Made by a program: the position numbers and the translations under genes. This document shows, piece after piece, positions 33,501-44,621 of a stretch of DNA of 64,000 bases; the first letter of the stretch is position 1, and each line of letters opens with the position of its first letter. The stretch is from assembly GCA_023053575.1 (NCBI GenBank), contig JAKZAP010000001.1:12912849-12976848 (forward strand), in the 5' to 3' direction. The DNA comes from Branchinecta lynchi. Lineage: Eukaryota; Arthropoda; Branchiopoda; Anostraca; Branchinectidae. The notes under the pieces were generated by a model, which ran no database searches, was not told where the DNA came from, and worked only from the letters and a program-made list of their open reading frames with translations.

Positions 33501-33735
33501 TAAAGACATACAAACTAAGAACAAACTATATTCAAACAATTGATAAAACGGATACGTCAGCTAGGATGCTTTGACAGCTTGCAGGTTCGTTTCTTTCCCA
33601 ACGTTGACCCTTACTAGGAAGGGCCGAGATATCGCTGCCAAAGCATCATAGCTGAAGTATGTTTGTTCTTAGTTTGTATGTCTTTTTGGGATCCCAAAAC
33701 GGATGTGGAGGGATACCTATGCAAAAGTTGACCAA
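33440..33735. repeat. Long inverted repeat
   Basis: The left arm (about 33460-33530: TATCCCTCCACTTCCGTTTT, GGGATCCCA, AAGACATACAAACTAAG, AACAAAC) is mirrored by the right arm (about 33657-33715: GTTTGTTCTTAGTTTGTATG, GGGATCCC, AAAACGGATGTGGAGGGATA). Both the repeat-family tail and an adjoining 25-base segment are duplicated in inverse orientation around a foldback core. Confidence 0.7.
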
Positions 33736-34192
33736 AAGTTTGCCAGTCACCTTGGACTCGAGCATTATCCTTTGATCTTCTTCTTAAATGGCTTCACCTT
33801 CCAGATTACCAGACGTCCGGGGCTTCCGCATAGTCAAGCCAACCCTTCCAGATTTTCATGATAATGATGACAGATGTTTTGCTATTCTTCAAAATTTCCT
33901 AGATGTCCCCTTCGCATTTTCAAATATCTCTTGCATCCCCGTCACAACTGTTAATCACTTTCCCTTTTCTTCCTACATTTGCATGTCTGTTCTGTCTCTC
34001 GCATGGATTGCCTCTATGGTACCTACTAGACATCCGGAGTCTGTTGGTGTCCAACACCCCGAACTTCCAGACGGTTTTCGGCTGCCTGCACCTTCCAGAT
34101 CCGACTCGACGGAAGAAAAATCTGGAAGGTGTAGACGTTCGTGTCATTCTACCCTTAAGCTTCACAGCAAATCTCGTTTTTCATCCCTAGCC

Positions 34193-34457
34193 CAGAGGCG
34201 TCACGACTGGGGGGGGGGGGGGGGGGACGCCCCCCCCCCAAAGCCGTCGGTAAAAAATACCGAGTTGATTTTTAGTCAAAACACTTTATTTTTTTTTTCA
34301 TGAAAACAGTCGGTTTTTCCGAAAATCAGTGGATTTTTAAATGTCATTTTTATTGTTGAAAATAGTCATTTTTCTGCAAAAAAATTCGGTAAAAGTTACC
34401 AGCCAGTCGGTAAATGCCTTGTCCCCCCCCCCAAACGTTTTGCTAGTAACGCCTCTG
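34193..34457. mobile_element. hAT-type MITE with perfect 8-bp target duplication
   Basis: Ends CAGAGGCGTCACGAC and GCTAGTAACGCCTCTG. Exact flanks CCCTAGCC (34185-34192 and 34458-34465). The interior has repeated GTCGGTAAA words and long G and C runs. Confidence 0.85.
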
Positions 34458-34479
34458 CCCTAGCCTACTGCGAGGTAAT

Positions 34480-34700
34480 GAATGTTGTCGGCCAGTTGGT
34501 AAAAAAAGCAGAGTCGGCACGAACCCCTCGATATTTCGTAAAAATAGTTTTTTTTTAAATAACTTTTTTTTCTTGAAATCAGCCGATTTTTCGTCAACAT
34601 CGTCATTTTTTTCTGAATAATAGTCGTTTTTATCTGCAAAAGCAGACGGTAGAAATGACCAGCTAGTCGGTAAATCCCTTGCCCGCCCTCCCTTTACTTC
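34480..34700. mobile_element. Second, eroded copy of the GTCGGTAAA MITE
   Basis: It has the interior of the 34193 element (GTCGGCCAGT, AATAGTCGTTTTTATCTGCA, AGTCGGTAAATCCCTTGCCC) without recognisable ends. Another fragment lies at 60240-60415. Confidence 0.5.
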
Positions 34701-35349
34701 CAAACTAATGTTCCAAGAAGACAGCAGGCATATTAGGGACCCGATCAGACTAACTTAAAATTGCCATTTCCAGGATCCGCTCATCCTTGAGGAGCTGTTA
34801 TCCGTAGGCATTCACATCTTTCGGATTAAAGTTCAGCCCTGAATGGAACTGGTTCAGTTGGAAAGAGCTCGTGTCTCAAGAGGTTCCATTTCAATCAAAT
34901 CCGGACAGGAAATCACGTGGCACAGTTAGAAAAGAGATCGAGACGGGACTCGACAGGACGAACTAAGCACAAGCCCTAGATTCATCTCCATCATCAGATA
35001 AATCTACACCATTGGTCCTTTAACGTGCGACGACGATCTCTCCCCAGTCAAGTGTTAACTCCGGCAGCAGGCAGCAAGACCAACCACCTGACACTGTATG
35101 AGGGAGGGGCTAAAAAACTGAGGCCCAGGCGTTAGTTATGACGTATTCACGAGGAGCTATCAGCTTCAACCATAGCACTACCTATCAGACATTTATTAAG
35201 TGATAATAAAAAAAAGAGAAAAATACAAAAAGCTGCGACAAACTTGGTTGTTATCCAAATGCTGGCGACGGCGTCTGTGTCAACTGGAAGAGAAAGAGAA
35301 AATCAGATTACTAAGGCTAACAGAACATCCTTCGATAAATCAGAGACAG

Positions 35350-35452
35350 TTCCATCAGTTTTCAAATTAAAATCACTGGGCTGACAACCTAAGGACAAAA
35401 GGCAATTTGTCCAGCTGTTCAACCTAAGTCGCAAATTACCTCATCATTCGTG
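35350..35452 (-). ncRNA. Type 3 C/D snoRNA, host-gene copy (18S guide)
   Basis: C box ATGATGA at 35441-35447, D box CTGA at 35355-35358, and a D'-like CTTA after the guide GGTAATTTGCGA. The guide is complementary to 18S GCGCAAATTACC except at its last base. An internal hairpin GGACAAA/TTTGTCC lies between D' and D; its RPL14 counterpart has a G-U pair where this one has A-U. It sits in the last intron, D box 69 nt from the acceptor. Confidence 0.8.
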
Positions 35453-35973
35453 ATCGCAATAACAGGCAGCTCATTCATTTTCCCTATCTTATAAGCGAGA
35501 TGGCTCGGTTCACCTCGACTGTAACCCTACTCGCAGACTGATCCCTACCCTACGTGGTTTTAAGTATATCCCGGCAAATAATCAACACAGCTTTTAGCGA
35601 GCTCATCTGAGCTCGCAACAAATATTTTTAGGTCCCGAAGATAGCACAGTAAAATGATGCCACACAGTTGCGACTGAAGTTCGAAAGTTGACTGAAAGTT
35701 CCTTATCCCGAGGCCGAACGACAGCAAGGTGAGAAGCCAACAGAAGTAAGTACATTGCTTTATACTTATGTTATGTAGTTTGTGCAGTATGAATAAATAA
35801 ATGAATGAAGAACTAGGACATACCTTGACTACTGGTGGCAGACAAAGATTTAGGACTGGCTACCAAACGCTGACGCAACCAAAAGACACAGGTCAAATCG
35901 GACACTTCACCTGTGAAAAAAAAGACATTTCAGCAAACGCAACTGAAAGATTCAAATAACGTTATAAGCCAGA

Positions 35974-36042
35974 AAGAATCAGTTCTGGAGTTAGCTGCAT
36001 ATGTCGATCAGTCGGCACTTCCTAGAAGTATCATCACGTTTC
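35974..36042 (-). ncRNA. Type 1 C/D snoRNA, copy K
   Basis: C box GTGATGA at 36031-36037, D' CTGA at 36008-36011, D box CTGA at 35979-35982. The conserved core TAGGAAGTGCCGA precedes D'. The D box is 66 nt upstream of acceptor TTCACAG (35911-35913). All key boxes are intact. Confidence 0.85.
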
Positions 36043-36387
36043 AAAGCCACATCGGACTCGCTGACCAAACGCAGTGACTTCGTAAGGTATTTTCGTAGAG
36101 AATGTCGAAAACAATCGATTTGCTAGCAGAAGAGGCTACTCTAATCTTAAGGGAACGGAGATTTGGCAGAGCTACAAATTGTTTGACCATGTTGTTGAGT
36201 TTGTGCGCATAAGAGAAAGAAGTTGTGTCAAAACTTCTCTTTTGCTCGTTTCCCGCGGGATCGGTCATTCAACCAGAATCCGGTAAAGCCGCCGCAGGCT
36301 GTAATCAGGAGGGTTCGCTGTGTGCAGGCTTGCGTTTGGTAACATCACGAGATGAAAAAAGAAGAAGAAACAAGAACTACGAGCTCA

Positions 36388-38719
36388 TATGGCACTTGTT
36401 ACGAGTAGGCAGTACAAGAAAGTAGATGAGAACGTGACAAAATACACCTGCCATCCAAAAATGCGGTTTGGAAATAGAAGTAGGATATTTTGTTTCACTC
36501 ACTTCTGAGCAGTTCTGGCATCGTCTCGATTATCAAATGCACATGACTGTTCAAACTTCTAAGTTTCAGCCTAATAAATCCACTCGTTTGATCCCTAGAC
36601 GTGCTACAATATTTCCGGTACTCCCTCCATCTCCCCCTACCGTGGCCGAATCTGGTTCGGACTAAAAAAATGGATTATCTAAAGTATCTTCTTTTATACC
36701 ACCTATCAAGTTTCGATCGAATCTGAGCATTTTTGGAAAATTCTGGTACCCCCTCCCCCCACCAACGTTGTCGGATGCAGATCCTGGCCCAAAATAAGTC
36801 ATCTAGGGTATATGCTCTCTCTAAGTTCTATGTTTCATTTAAACTGATGCACTCGTTTGACTCCTATGCGAGCCTCAAAGTTTCCGGCAATCTCCCTCCA
36901 ATCCCCCCCACTGTGGCCGAACAGGACTTGAAAACATAAACGTCATATCTCCTAATTCCCTCTTCGTGTCCATCAAGTTTCACTGAAATTGGAACATAGC
37001 CTATCTGCAAGTTTTCAGTACCCCCCCCCCCCCTACCTTGGCCGCATCCGGCTCGGACGCCAAATAACAAATCTAGGCCGCATAAACCCGGCACTGTCGA
37101 ACTTGCATCTCATTCGGTCCATTCGTTTGGTTTTTGTACATGTCAAAAGTCCCCCCCCCCCGAATTCCCCCAACCGTGGTCGCATTTCGTTCGAACGCAT
37201 CTTTTACATGTTGAGGCCATCGATTCTTATCACCAATTTGTTTGACCTTAGTTGGTCGTATCCTAGTTTAAATAAGTAAGTCAATTAAGTCGGGTCGCTA
37301 ATATGCCTGCAAAGTTTCTTTGTCTTAGTACTTCTGGAACTATTCTGACCCCCAACTACGGGTATTCTAGGAAAGCCCCTCTACCCCCCCCCCCCACAGA
37401 GCCCCGAAACCATCTAGCTCCGTAAAATTCGGATCTAGGCCTGATGCTTGTTCTCTCCATTAAATTCCGTCCCAATCCCTCTGCCTTAAGCGTTTCTTGA
37501 GTTTTCCGGTCCCCCCCCCATCCCCACAGGTACAACCCGACCCGACGCGGACTTAAACACTGAACATCCGAGGCGATAGCTTTTTCCACCTGACAAGTTT
37601 CATTCAAATCCGATCACCCGTTCAAAAGTTATACACGCCACTAGATTCCGGACTCCCCATCCATCCACTCCCCCCACGATGGTCGGATCGGGCAAACGGC
37701 TGTTCTCAAGTGAACCTGTTCGGGTCCCTGACATACCTGCCAAGTTTCATCGCCCTACCACATCAGGAAGTATGCCGAACTCGAGGGATCGATAGAACTC
37801 CCGACCCCCCCCCCCCCAACTCCCCCAGAGTGCCCGGATCTGGTCCGCTTATATCAATGACGTATCTAGGACTTGTGCTTGTTCTTCCCACCAAGTTTCA
37901 TCCCGATCCCTCCACTCTAAGCGTTTCTCCAGATTTCCGGTTCACTCCTCCAACTCCCCCCAGTGTCATCGGATCCGGTCCAGATTTATAGTGGGAAGTC
38001 TGAGACACGAGGTCATCCTAAATATCAAATTTCATCAAGATCCGATCACGTTCACAAGATAAAAATACCTCAAATTTTGGCTTCCCCCTCCCAGATGGTC
38101 GGATCGGGGAAATGACTATTTCCTATTTAATATGGTCGGGTCCCTGACATGCCTGCCAATTTTCAGCGTCCCAGCACATCAGGAAGCACCAAACTCGCGG
38201 GATCACTAGAAATTCGGACGTCTCTCCCCCCCCCCACTCCCCCAAAGGAGCGGATCCGTTCCGGTTATATCCGTCACGTATCTAGGACTTCTGCTTGTTC
38301 TTTCCACCAAGTTTCATCCGAATCCCTTCACTCTAAGTGTTTTCCAAGATTTCTGGTTTCCCCCTCCAACTCCCCCCAATATCACCGGATCCGGTCTGGA
38401 TTTAAAATGGAGCGTCTGAGACATGACATCCTTCCATATATCAAGTTTCATTAAGATCCGATAACCCGTTCGTAAGCTAAAAATATTTAAGTTTTCCTAA
38501 TTTGTCCGGATTCCCCCTCCCTCACTCCCCTCCAGATGGTCGGATCAGGCAAGCAACTATTTCTTATTTAATCTGGTCAAGTCCCTGATATGCCTGCCAA
38601 GTTTCATCGTACTAGCTTATCTGGAAGTGCCCGAACTAGCAAAACCGGGACCGACAGACCGACTGACGGACAGAAATTACAATCGCTATATGGCACTTGG
38701 CCGAAGGACAAGTGCCATA
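36388..38719. mobile_element. C-rich repeat element with terminal hairpin, in a host-gene intron
   Basis: It starts TATGGCACTTG (36388-36398) and ends with an 11-bp hairpin: TATGGCACTTG, loop of 9, CAAGTGCCATA (38689-38719). The interior is about a dozen degenerate units of roughly 150-200 bases, each with 'AAGTTTCAT(C/T)', a poly-C run and 'CC(G/A)GATC(T/C)GGT'. No coding sequence. The 3' hairpin plus tandem core suits a Helentron-derived non-autonomous element. It splits an older host-gene repeat unit (36230-36310 resembles 39380-39450). Confidence 0.65.
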
Positions 38720-38896
38720 AAAGACAACAACACAGAACTAGGTCATACCTTGTATGTCATGGTAGGAGAAGACGATGTAGGGCTTTCTATCAAACCCTGA
38801 CCGGTTCAAAGGTAGAACGTCATCCACTTAACCTGCAAGAAAGTAGATACTCTAAAAAAATGAAAAATAAAAAACTAAATAACGATTAAAGGCAAT

Positions 38897-38965
38897 AAGA
38901 ATCAGTTCTGTAGTTTGCTGCATATGTCGATCAGTCGGCACTTCCTAGAAGTATCATCAAGTTTC
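38897..38965 (-). ncRNA. Type 1 C/D snoRNA, copy J (C-box variant)
   Basis: C box reads TTGATGA (38954-38960), with T at the first position in place of a purine. D' at 38931-38934 and D box CTGA at 38902-38905 are intact. D box to acceptor is 67 nt. Confidence 0.75.
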
Positions 38966-39631
38966 GGCTTCTATTTTTTCAACTTCACATCCGATGCTCT
39001 CCCCAAACGCAGTGACTTCGTAAGGTGGTGTTGCAGGCAGAGATGGACGAATCCGGATTCGGACGTCTAATTCTCCAACCTAAACCCAGGATTTACCTCA
39101 GATAAACTATAACGATGTATATGATTTGATTTTTGTTAAGGTCGGATTCATACCTACCCCTGGATTCGGATTCGAATCGTTTCACGATCGGATTCGCCCA
39201 TCTTTGGTTACAGAGATGATGTCCTGAACAATGGTGTACTGACAGGGGGCAACCCAGATAGAACCGCTGCAAGCCTGGGCGGGTGGTAATACTCTTGGAA
39301 GGAAGAGACTCCCTACGGTTTACCAAATTGTTGGGTTTGTAGGCATAAGGATAAGATAAAGAAGCTGTGCCAAACTTTTCTTTTGCTCGTTTCCGGCGGG
39401 CGGCGGGATCGATCGTTCAACCAGATCCCCGTAAAGTGGTCGGTATCTGAAAGCCTGTGCAGGTTATAGGACGAAAATTCAAAAGAACAGAACACCGAAC
39501 TAGGTCATACCTGGACTGTCGTGGTGGGAGAAGACAAACTTAGGACTTGCTATCCATTGCTGATGGGTTAGAAGGCAGAAGAAACTCTGAACAAAAGAAA
39601 ATGAAAACCTCAAATAACAGTATTAGGCATT

Positions 39632-39700
39632 AAGAATCATTTCTGGAGTTTGCTGCATATGTCGATCAGTCGGCACTTCCTAGAAGTATCATCACGTTTC
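39632..39700 (-). ncRNA. Type 1 C/D snoRNA, copy I (D box lost)
   Basis: C box GTGATGA at 39689-39695 and D' at 39666-39669 are intact, but the D box reads ATGA (39637-39640). The usual acceptor block (CCTGCAAGAAAG on the plus strand) is also deleted, leaving a makeshift TTTTGTTCAG 48 nt away. Probably not processed. Confidence 0.6.
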
Positions 39701-40005
39701 AACCTCACATCGGATACTCTCCCCAAATGCAGTGACTTTGCAAGGTTTAGTGGTGCAGTCGTTCAACCAGATCCCCGTAAAGTGGTCGGTATCTGAAAGC
39801 CTGTGCAGGTTATAGGACGAGAATTCAAAAGAACAGAACACCGAACTAGGTCATACCTGGACTGTCGTGGTGGGAGAAGACAAACTTAGGGCTTGCTATC
39901 CATTGCTGATGGGTTAGAAGGCAGAAGAAAGGTTAGAAGGCCTGCAAGAAAGAAGATACTCTTAACAAAAGAAAATGAAAAACTCAAATAACAGTATTAG
40001 GCATT

Positions 40006-40074
40006 AAGAATCAGTTCTGGAGTTTGCTGCATATGTCGATCAGTCGGCACTTCCTAGAAGTATCATCACGTTTC
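40006..40074 (-). ncRNA. Type 1 C/D snoRNA, copy H
   Basis: C box GTGATGA at 40063-40069, D' at 40040-40043, D box CTGA at 40011-40014. It lies in a unit almost identical to copy G, offset 374 bases. Acceptor CTTTCTTGCAG is 67 nt downstream. Confidence 0.85.
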
Positions 40075-40379
40075 AACCTCACATCGGATACTCTCCCCAA
40101 ATGCAGTGACTTTGCAAGGTTTTGTGGTGCAGTCGTTCAACCAGATCCCCGTAAAGTGGTCGGTATCTGAAAGCCTGTGCAGGTTATAGGACAAAAATTC
40201 AAAAGAACAGAACACAGAACTAGGTCATACCTGGACTGTCGTGGTGGAAGAAGACAAACTTAGGGCTTGCTATCCATTGCTGATGGGTTAGAAGGCAGAA
40301 GAAAGGTTGGAAGGCCTGCAAGAAAGAAGATACTCTTAACAAAAGAAAATGAAAAACTCAAATAACAGTATTAGGCATT

Positions 40380-40448
40380 AAGAATCAGTTCTGGAGTTTG
40401 CTGCATATGTCGATCAGTCGGCACTTCCTAGAAGTATCATCACGTTTC
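40380..40448 (-). ncRNA. Type 1 C/D snoRNA, copy G
   Basis: C box GTGATGA at 40437-40443, D' at 40414-40417, D box CTGA at 40385-40388, with 67 nt to acceptor 40316-40318. The D-side spacer is shared with copies F, H and K. Confidence 0.85.
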
Positions 40449-40908
40449 AACCTCACATCGGATACTCTCCCCAAATGCAGTTACTTCGCAAGGTTTTGTG
40501 GTGCAGAAATAATGTTTTGCAGGGGAGCAACCCAGGTAAAATCGCTGAAAGCCTGGCTGGATACTAATAATCTTATGAGGTTTGTCGGCTTAAGGTAAAG
40601 AAGCTGTGTCGAACTTTTCTTCTGCTTGCTTACGACGGGACCAATCATTCAACCAGAACCCGATGTAATTATGTAATTACGGGTCGGTATCTGAAACCCT
40701 GTGTATGGTAATATCATGGGGCGAAAACTCGAAAGAACAAAAAACTGAACTAGGTCGTACCTTGACTGTCGTGATGGCAGAAGACGAACTACAGCTTGCT
40801 ATCCGTCGCCGATGGGTTATAAGACATAAAGTCATCCACATCATCTGCAAGAAAGTAGATACTCTTACAAAAGAATATGAAAAACTCAAAATATCGATAT
40901 TAGGCATT

Positions 40909-40977
40909 AATAATCAGTTCTGGAGTTTGCTGCATATGTCGATCAGTCGGCACTTCCTAGAAGTATCATCATGTTTG
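40909..40977 (-). ncRNA. Type 1 C/D snoRNA, copy F
   Basis: C box ATGATGA at 40966-40972, D' at 40943-40946, D box CTGA at 40914-40917. Acceptor TTTCTTGCAG at 40845-40847 is 67 nt away. Confidence 0.85.
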
Positions 40978-41541
40978 AAGGACACACTGGATATATCTTA
41001 CACGGCCGCAGGACTTGGTCAAGTTCGTTTTCCGAAACCAACGCTTCGAAAAGGGGATATACTGGCACAGGAGGTCACTCAATTTTTGAATGGGTGGATA
41101 CATTTTTGGGATCCAAAACGCTGGTGACGGTATATTAAAATCGATATTTGTCAATCTGTAAAAACATTTTGTTTTATCAAGACTGACACGAGGCTTCGTC
41201 GGGTCGAACTACATCATTCTCTATTCCCGGTCAAATTTAACAGATTTGGACAGTATCAAGAAAGAAACAACCACAGTCTGGGATCCCAAGTGAAATCCCG
41301 ATATTATACCAGCTTTTGTAACATTTGGGAGTGTGGGTTCTGTGTCTATCCTAGCATTGAATGTCTGCAATAACGCCAAAAACCTTGTCGACAAAACGAT
41401 ACATACCTAAACAGTATTCCTCCTTCCAAAAGGAGCATACACCACACTGGCTGCATCAACCCACTTGTTGTCTGAAAGGAATTTTTTTTTTACTAGAAAC
41501 GGCTCAAGGAAAACGGTATTGAAGGAAAAGGTGGTTGTGCG

Positions 41542-41609
41542 AATAGTCAGAATAATTTTAGCTGCATATGTCGATCAGTCGGCACTTCCTAGAAGTTTCA
41601 TCACGTTTA
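41542..41609 (-). ncRNA. Type 1 C/D snoRNA, copy E
   Basis: C box GTGATGA at 41598-41604, D' at 41575-41578, D box CTGA at 41547-41550. The D-side spacer is CAGCTAAAATTATT, shared with copy D. Acceptor CTTTCAG at 41472-41474 is 73 nt away. Confidence 0.85.
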
Positions 41610-42131
41610 AGCACCACGTGGGAACTAACCAGTTAACTGAGCTTTGCTGTTCTGAGCGTGGTCCTGCACGACCACCACTTCCATTACTGAAGCTTCATCA
41701 CGTTTAAGGAGCATACAGGATCCAACCAATTAACTAACTTCACTTCTGACTGAAACTTAAATTGTATCAGCACCGTAGAATATTCCTACCAGGTATCAAA
41801 TATTACTGCAGCCTAAGCTGACTGCGCCAAACGGATCGTCAGCTGATATTTACTTAATAAACCATTGACGCATCCGTCTAGCAGTCGCTTCAGTAGCAGG
41901 TTCCTTAAGTCCGCAAACTTATTCTATCCTATCAGACAGAACGTTACCTTAAAGATGATATAGTTGTCGTGGGCCCTTGTCCAGACATTCAATCGACTCC
42001 ATCCAAACACAATGGCACTTTCCGACGATGAAGTCACAACGCGGATTGACGAAGTTGAAATCCGGCTGATGATAGAAAGAGTCCGTTATTATCATACATA
42101 ATACAGTTAACAAGGTATTGCAGAGTGACTG

Positions 42132-42212
42132 AGAGATCAGAATTCCGTTTTGAATCACAGTTCGGAAACCGAAGGCAACCTTCTAAGACGAACGAGATAA
42201 ACATCATTTGAA
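42132..42212 (-). ncRNA. Type 2 C/D snoRNA, copy 2 (28S guide)
   Basis: C box ATGATGT at 42201-42207 (one change from consensus) and D box CTGA at 42137-42140. Just after C comes ATCTCGTTCGTC (42187-42198), complementary to 28S GATGAACGAGAT with one G-U pair, followed by a weak D' (TTAG). Acceptor ATCATCAG at 42066-42068 is 69 nt from the D box. Confidence 0.7.
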
Positions 42213-42428
42213 GTGCGAAACAAAAGTAAAATCAATGCAAAGAATGCTTGAACTATTCCAAGCTGTGGTGGCTGTAGTAACTGTCGACTATTCTGGTTGA
42301 GGGATCTTTTGTCAGCAACAGATATACCAATCAATCATGAGTTCTTGCTTATCAGCAAATTTGAAGATAACATACACATTATTAAGGACAAGTAGAAGGT
42401 ACCGCCATCAAGGAAGAAATACTTAATT

Positions 42429-42481
42429 TAAAGTCAGTTTCATTTTTGGCGGCACTTCCTACTTAAGTATCGTTATGTTTG
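42429..42481 (-). pseudogene. Decayed type 1 snoRNA copy
   Basis: It keeps GTAGGAAGTGCCG and a CTGA (42434-42437), but D' is deleted and the C box reads ATAACGA (42470-42476). The corresponding splice acceptor is also lost. Flanks match the copy C unit. Confidence 0.75.
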
Positions 42482-42967
42482 AAGGTCGTCGGATATACCT
42501 TACATGGGTGCAGGACTTCGTAAAGTTCGTTTTCCGAAATCAATGCTTTGAAAAAGGGATATAAAAGGGATAGTGTTCAAATCGATATTTGATAATCTGT
42601 AAACACAAAACATTTTATTTTATCACGATTGATGCCAGGCGTCGTCAGGCCGAACTACATCATTCTCAATTCAAGATACAAACAGTGTCAAAGAAGAAAC
42701 CAACCCCAGTATGGGATGCGCAAGTCAAATCTCGATACCAATTTTTGTAACATTTCAGAGTGCGGGATTTTAAGTCTATTCAAGAATCCCTGAATATCTG
42801 CAATAACGCCGAAAACCTTGTAGCAAGAACGATACATACCTTAACAGTGTTCCTCCTTCCAAAGTGAGCAGAAACCACATTGGCAGCATCAGACCAATTC
42901 CGTTGTCTGAAAGAAAAATTACTAGAAACGGCTCAGCAGTACGTATTGGAGGAAATGGGTTTGGTTG

Positions 42968-43035
42968 ATTAGTCAGAATCATTTTAGCTGCATATGTCGA
43001 TCAGTCGGCACTTCCTAGAAGTTTCATCACGTTTA
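42968..43035 (-). ncRNA. Type 1 C/D snoRNA, copy D
   Basis: C box GTGATGA at 43024-43030, D' at 43001-43004, D box CTGA at 42973-42976. Acceptor TTTCTTTCAG at 42907-42909 is 64 nt away. Confidence 0.85.
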
Positions 43036-43204
43036 AGGAGCACATGGGATCTAACCAATTAGCTGAGCTTTGCTGTTCTGAGCATGGTCCTGCACCGAAA
43101 CCAGCCATTCCATTACCGCTGTTTGGCCACCACCTAAGTAATATTCTCGCTGAGCTTCAACTGCAACTGAACTTCACCTGCGTCAGCCCCGTAAAATATT
43201 CCTA

Positions 43205-43395
43205 TCAGGTATCAAACATTCCTGCAGTCAGGTGACTGCGCTAAACGGATCGTCAGCTGATTTTACTCGAACGATATTTCGGCCCTTATCAAGGGCCCTC
43301 TTCAGATCCAAAGCTAGAAAAGTGAATCAGAGATCCCAGATTCACTTTCGAATAAAACCATCTGACGTGTCCATTTAGCAGTGAAATATGAAGTA
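43205..43395. mobile_element. Foldback MITE inside a host-gene intron
   Basis: Arms GACTGCGCTAAACGGATCGT and ...CTGACGTGTCCATTTAGCAGT flank inner words TCGGCCCTTATCAAGGGCCC and AGTGAATC...GATTCACTTTCG. Same superfamily as 19282-19487. Confidence 0.6.
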
Positions 43396-43666
43396 AATTT
43401 AGTAGCAGCTTCGCTAAGTCCGCAAACTTATCGTATTTTATCAGATAGAAAGTTACCTTAAATATGATTTAGTTGTCGTTGACAACTTCCTTTACATCCT
43501 CCTTGAAACTCATGTCTTACATTCAATCGACTCCGCCCAAAACAATGGAATGGCACTTTCCAACGACGAAGTGGCAACGTGGATAGGCGAAGTTGAAATC
43601 CGGCTGATAATAGAAAGAGTCCGTTACCATACATAAAACAGTGAACAGGGTATTGCAGAGTGGTTG

Positions 43667-43747
43667 AGAGATCAGAATTCCGTTTTGAATCACTGTTAGG
43701 AAACCGAAGGCAACCTCCTAAGACGAACGAGATAAACATCATTTCGA
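43667..43747 (-). ncRNA. Type 2 C/D snoRNA, copy 1 (28S guide)
   Basis: C box ATGATGT at 43736-43742 and D box CTGA at 43672-43675. Guide ATCTCGTTCGTC (43722-43733) is followed by TTAG as a degenerate D'. GTGATTC may be C'. The acceptor at 43604-43606 is 66 nt downstream. By target region it is comparable to vertebrate U30/U79, but no sequence homology is claimed. Confidence 0.7.
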
Positions 43748-43933
43748 GTGCGAAACAAACGTAAAATCAATGCAAAGAATGCTTGAACTAATCCAAGCTG
43801 TGGCTGTAATAACTGTCGACTATTCTAGTTGACGGATCCTTTGTCAGCAACAGTTATATCAATCAATCACGAGTTCCTGCTTCTCAGCACTTTGAAGGGA
43901 GCAGTGATATCCCCAACATCTCAGCTAACTTAA

Positions 43934-44285
43934 AGCACATTTTTTACCATTTGCTGTTTCTGTTCCAATATTCAAAGCTATCTGAATACTATGAAATTAT
44001 GCTCTACTTTTAACGAATTATCCACGGCTATGGCTGTTTTAAGTCTTTTCCCAGGCTCATCGACTTCTAGCAAAAACTCGGCAAAAATTCTGATAACTGA
44101 TGTTACGCATCAATAGAAAGATAAGCGAGCGCTCATCGGTAGCATGATGCACATGGCAATAGTGAATCGTGGCAAGTACAAAGATTAGTGAGGTGTCGTT
44201 AGCGAATTTAGGGGGCATTATTTAAAAATAAATGAATACAGATGCAGAAGTAGGTTGCATCGGCATTATAGGTACGACGGGTCCT
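43934..44285. mobile_element. TTAA-flanked MITE
   Basis: Bounded by TTAA at 43930-43933 and 44286-44289, with inverse ends AAGCAC.../...GGGTCCT. Interior resembles the 45718 element on the opposite strand. Inserted in a host-gene intron. Confidence 0.6.
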
Positions 44286-44552
44286 TTAACATGTAGTAAG
44301 AGCCTGCAGGTATACAACGCAGGACTGGAACTGAGGGTCTCTTCCTACTCCAGTTTCACATAAGTTTCGCACGCAGATCAAACAAACATTTAACAAAAAA
44401 ACGTACCTTATATCATGTGCAGAAATTCAAACATTAGCCAAAGCCCGACCGCTTAACTGCAGATGACCTCGGCTCAGCATGAGTTGCCTGGAAGGCAGAC
44501 ATAATTAATGACAAGTACAAGGTACCACTATCAAGAAAGAAATGCTTATTTT

Positions 44553-44621
44553 AATATTCAGTATTATTTTTAGCTGCATATGTCGATCAGTCGGCACTTC
44601 CTAGAAGTTTCGTCATAAAAG
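44553..44621 (-). ncRNA. Type 1 C/D snoRNA, copy C (C-box variant)
   Basis: C box reads ATGACGA (44610-44616), one change from RTGATGA. D' at 44587-44590 and D box CTGA at 44558-44561 are intact. Acceptor CCTTCCAG at 44488-44490 is 68 nt downstream. Confidence 0.78.

Noticed and set aside
33788..34303. 171-codon plus-strand open frame
   Set aside because: Made of repeated CTTCCAGA words and running into a MITE with a long G run; no family or splice support.
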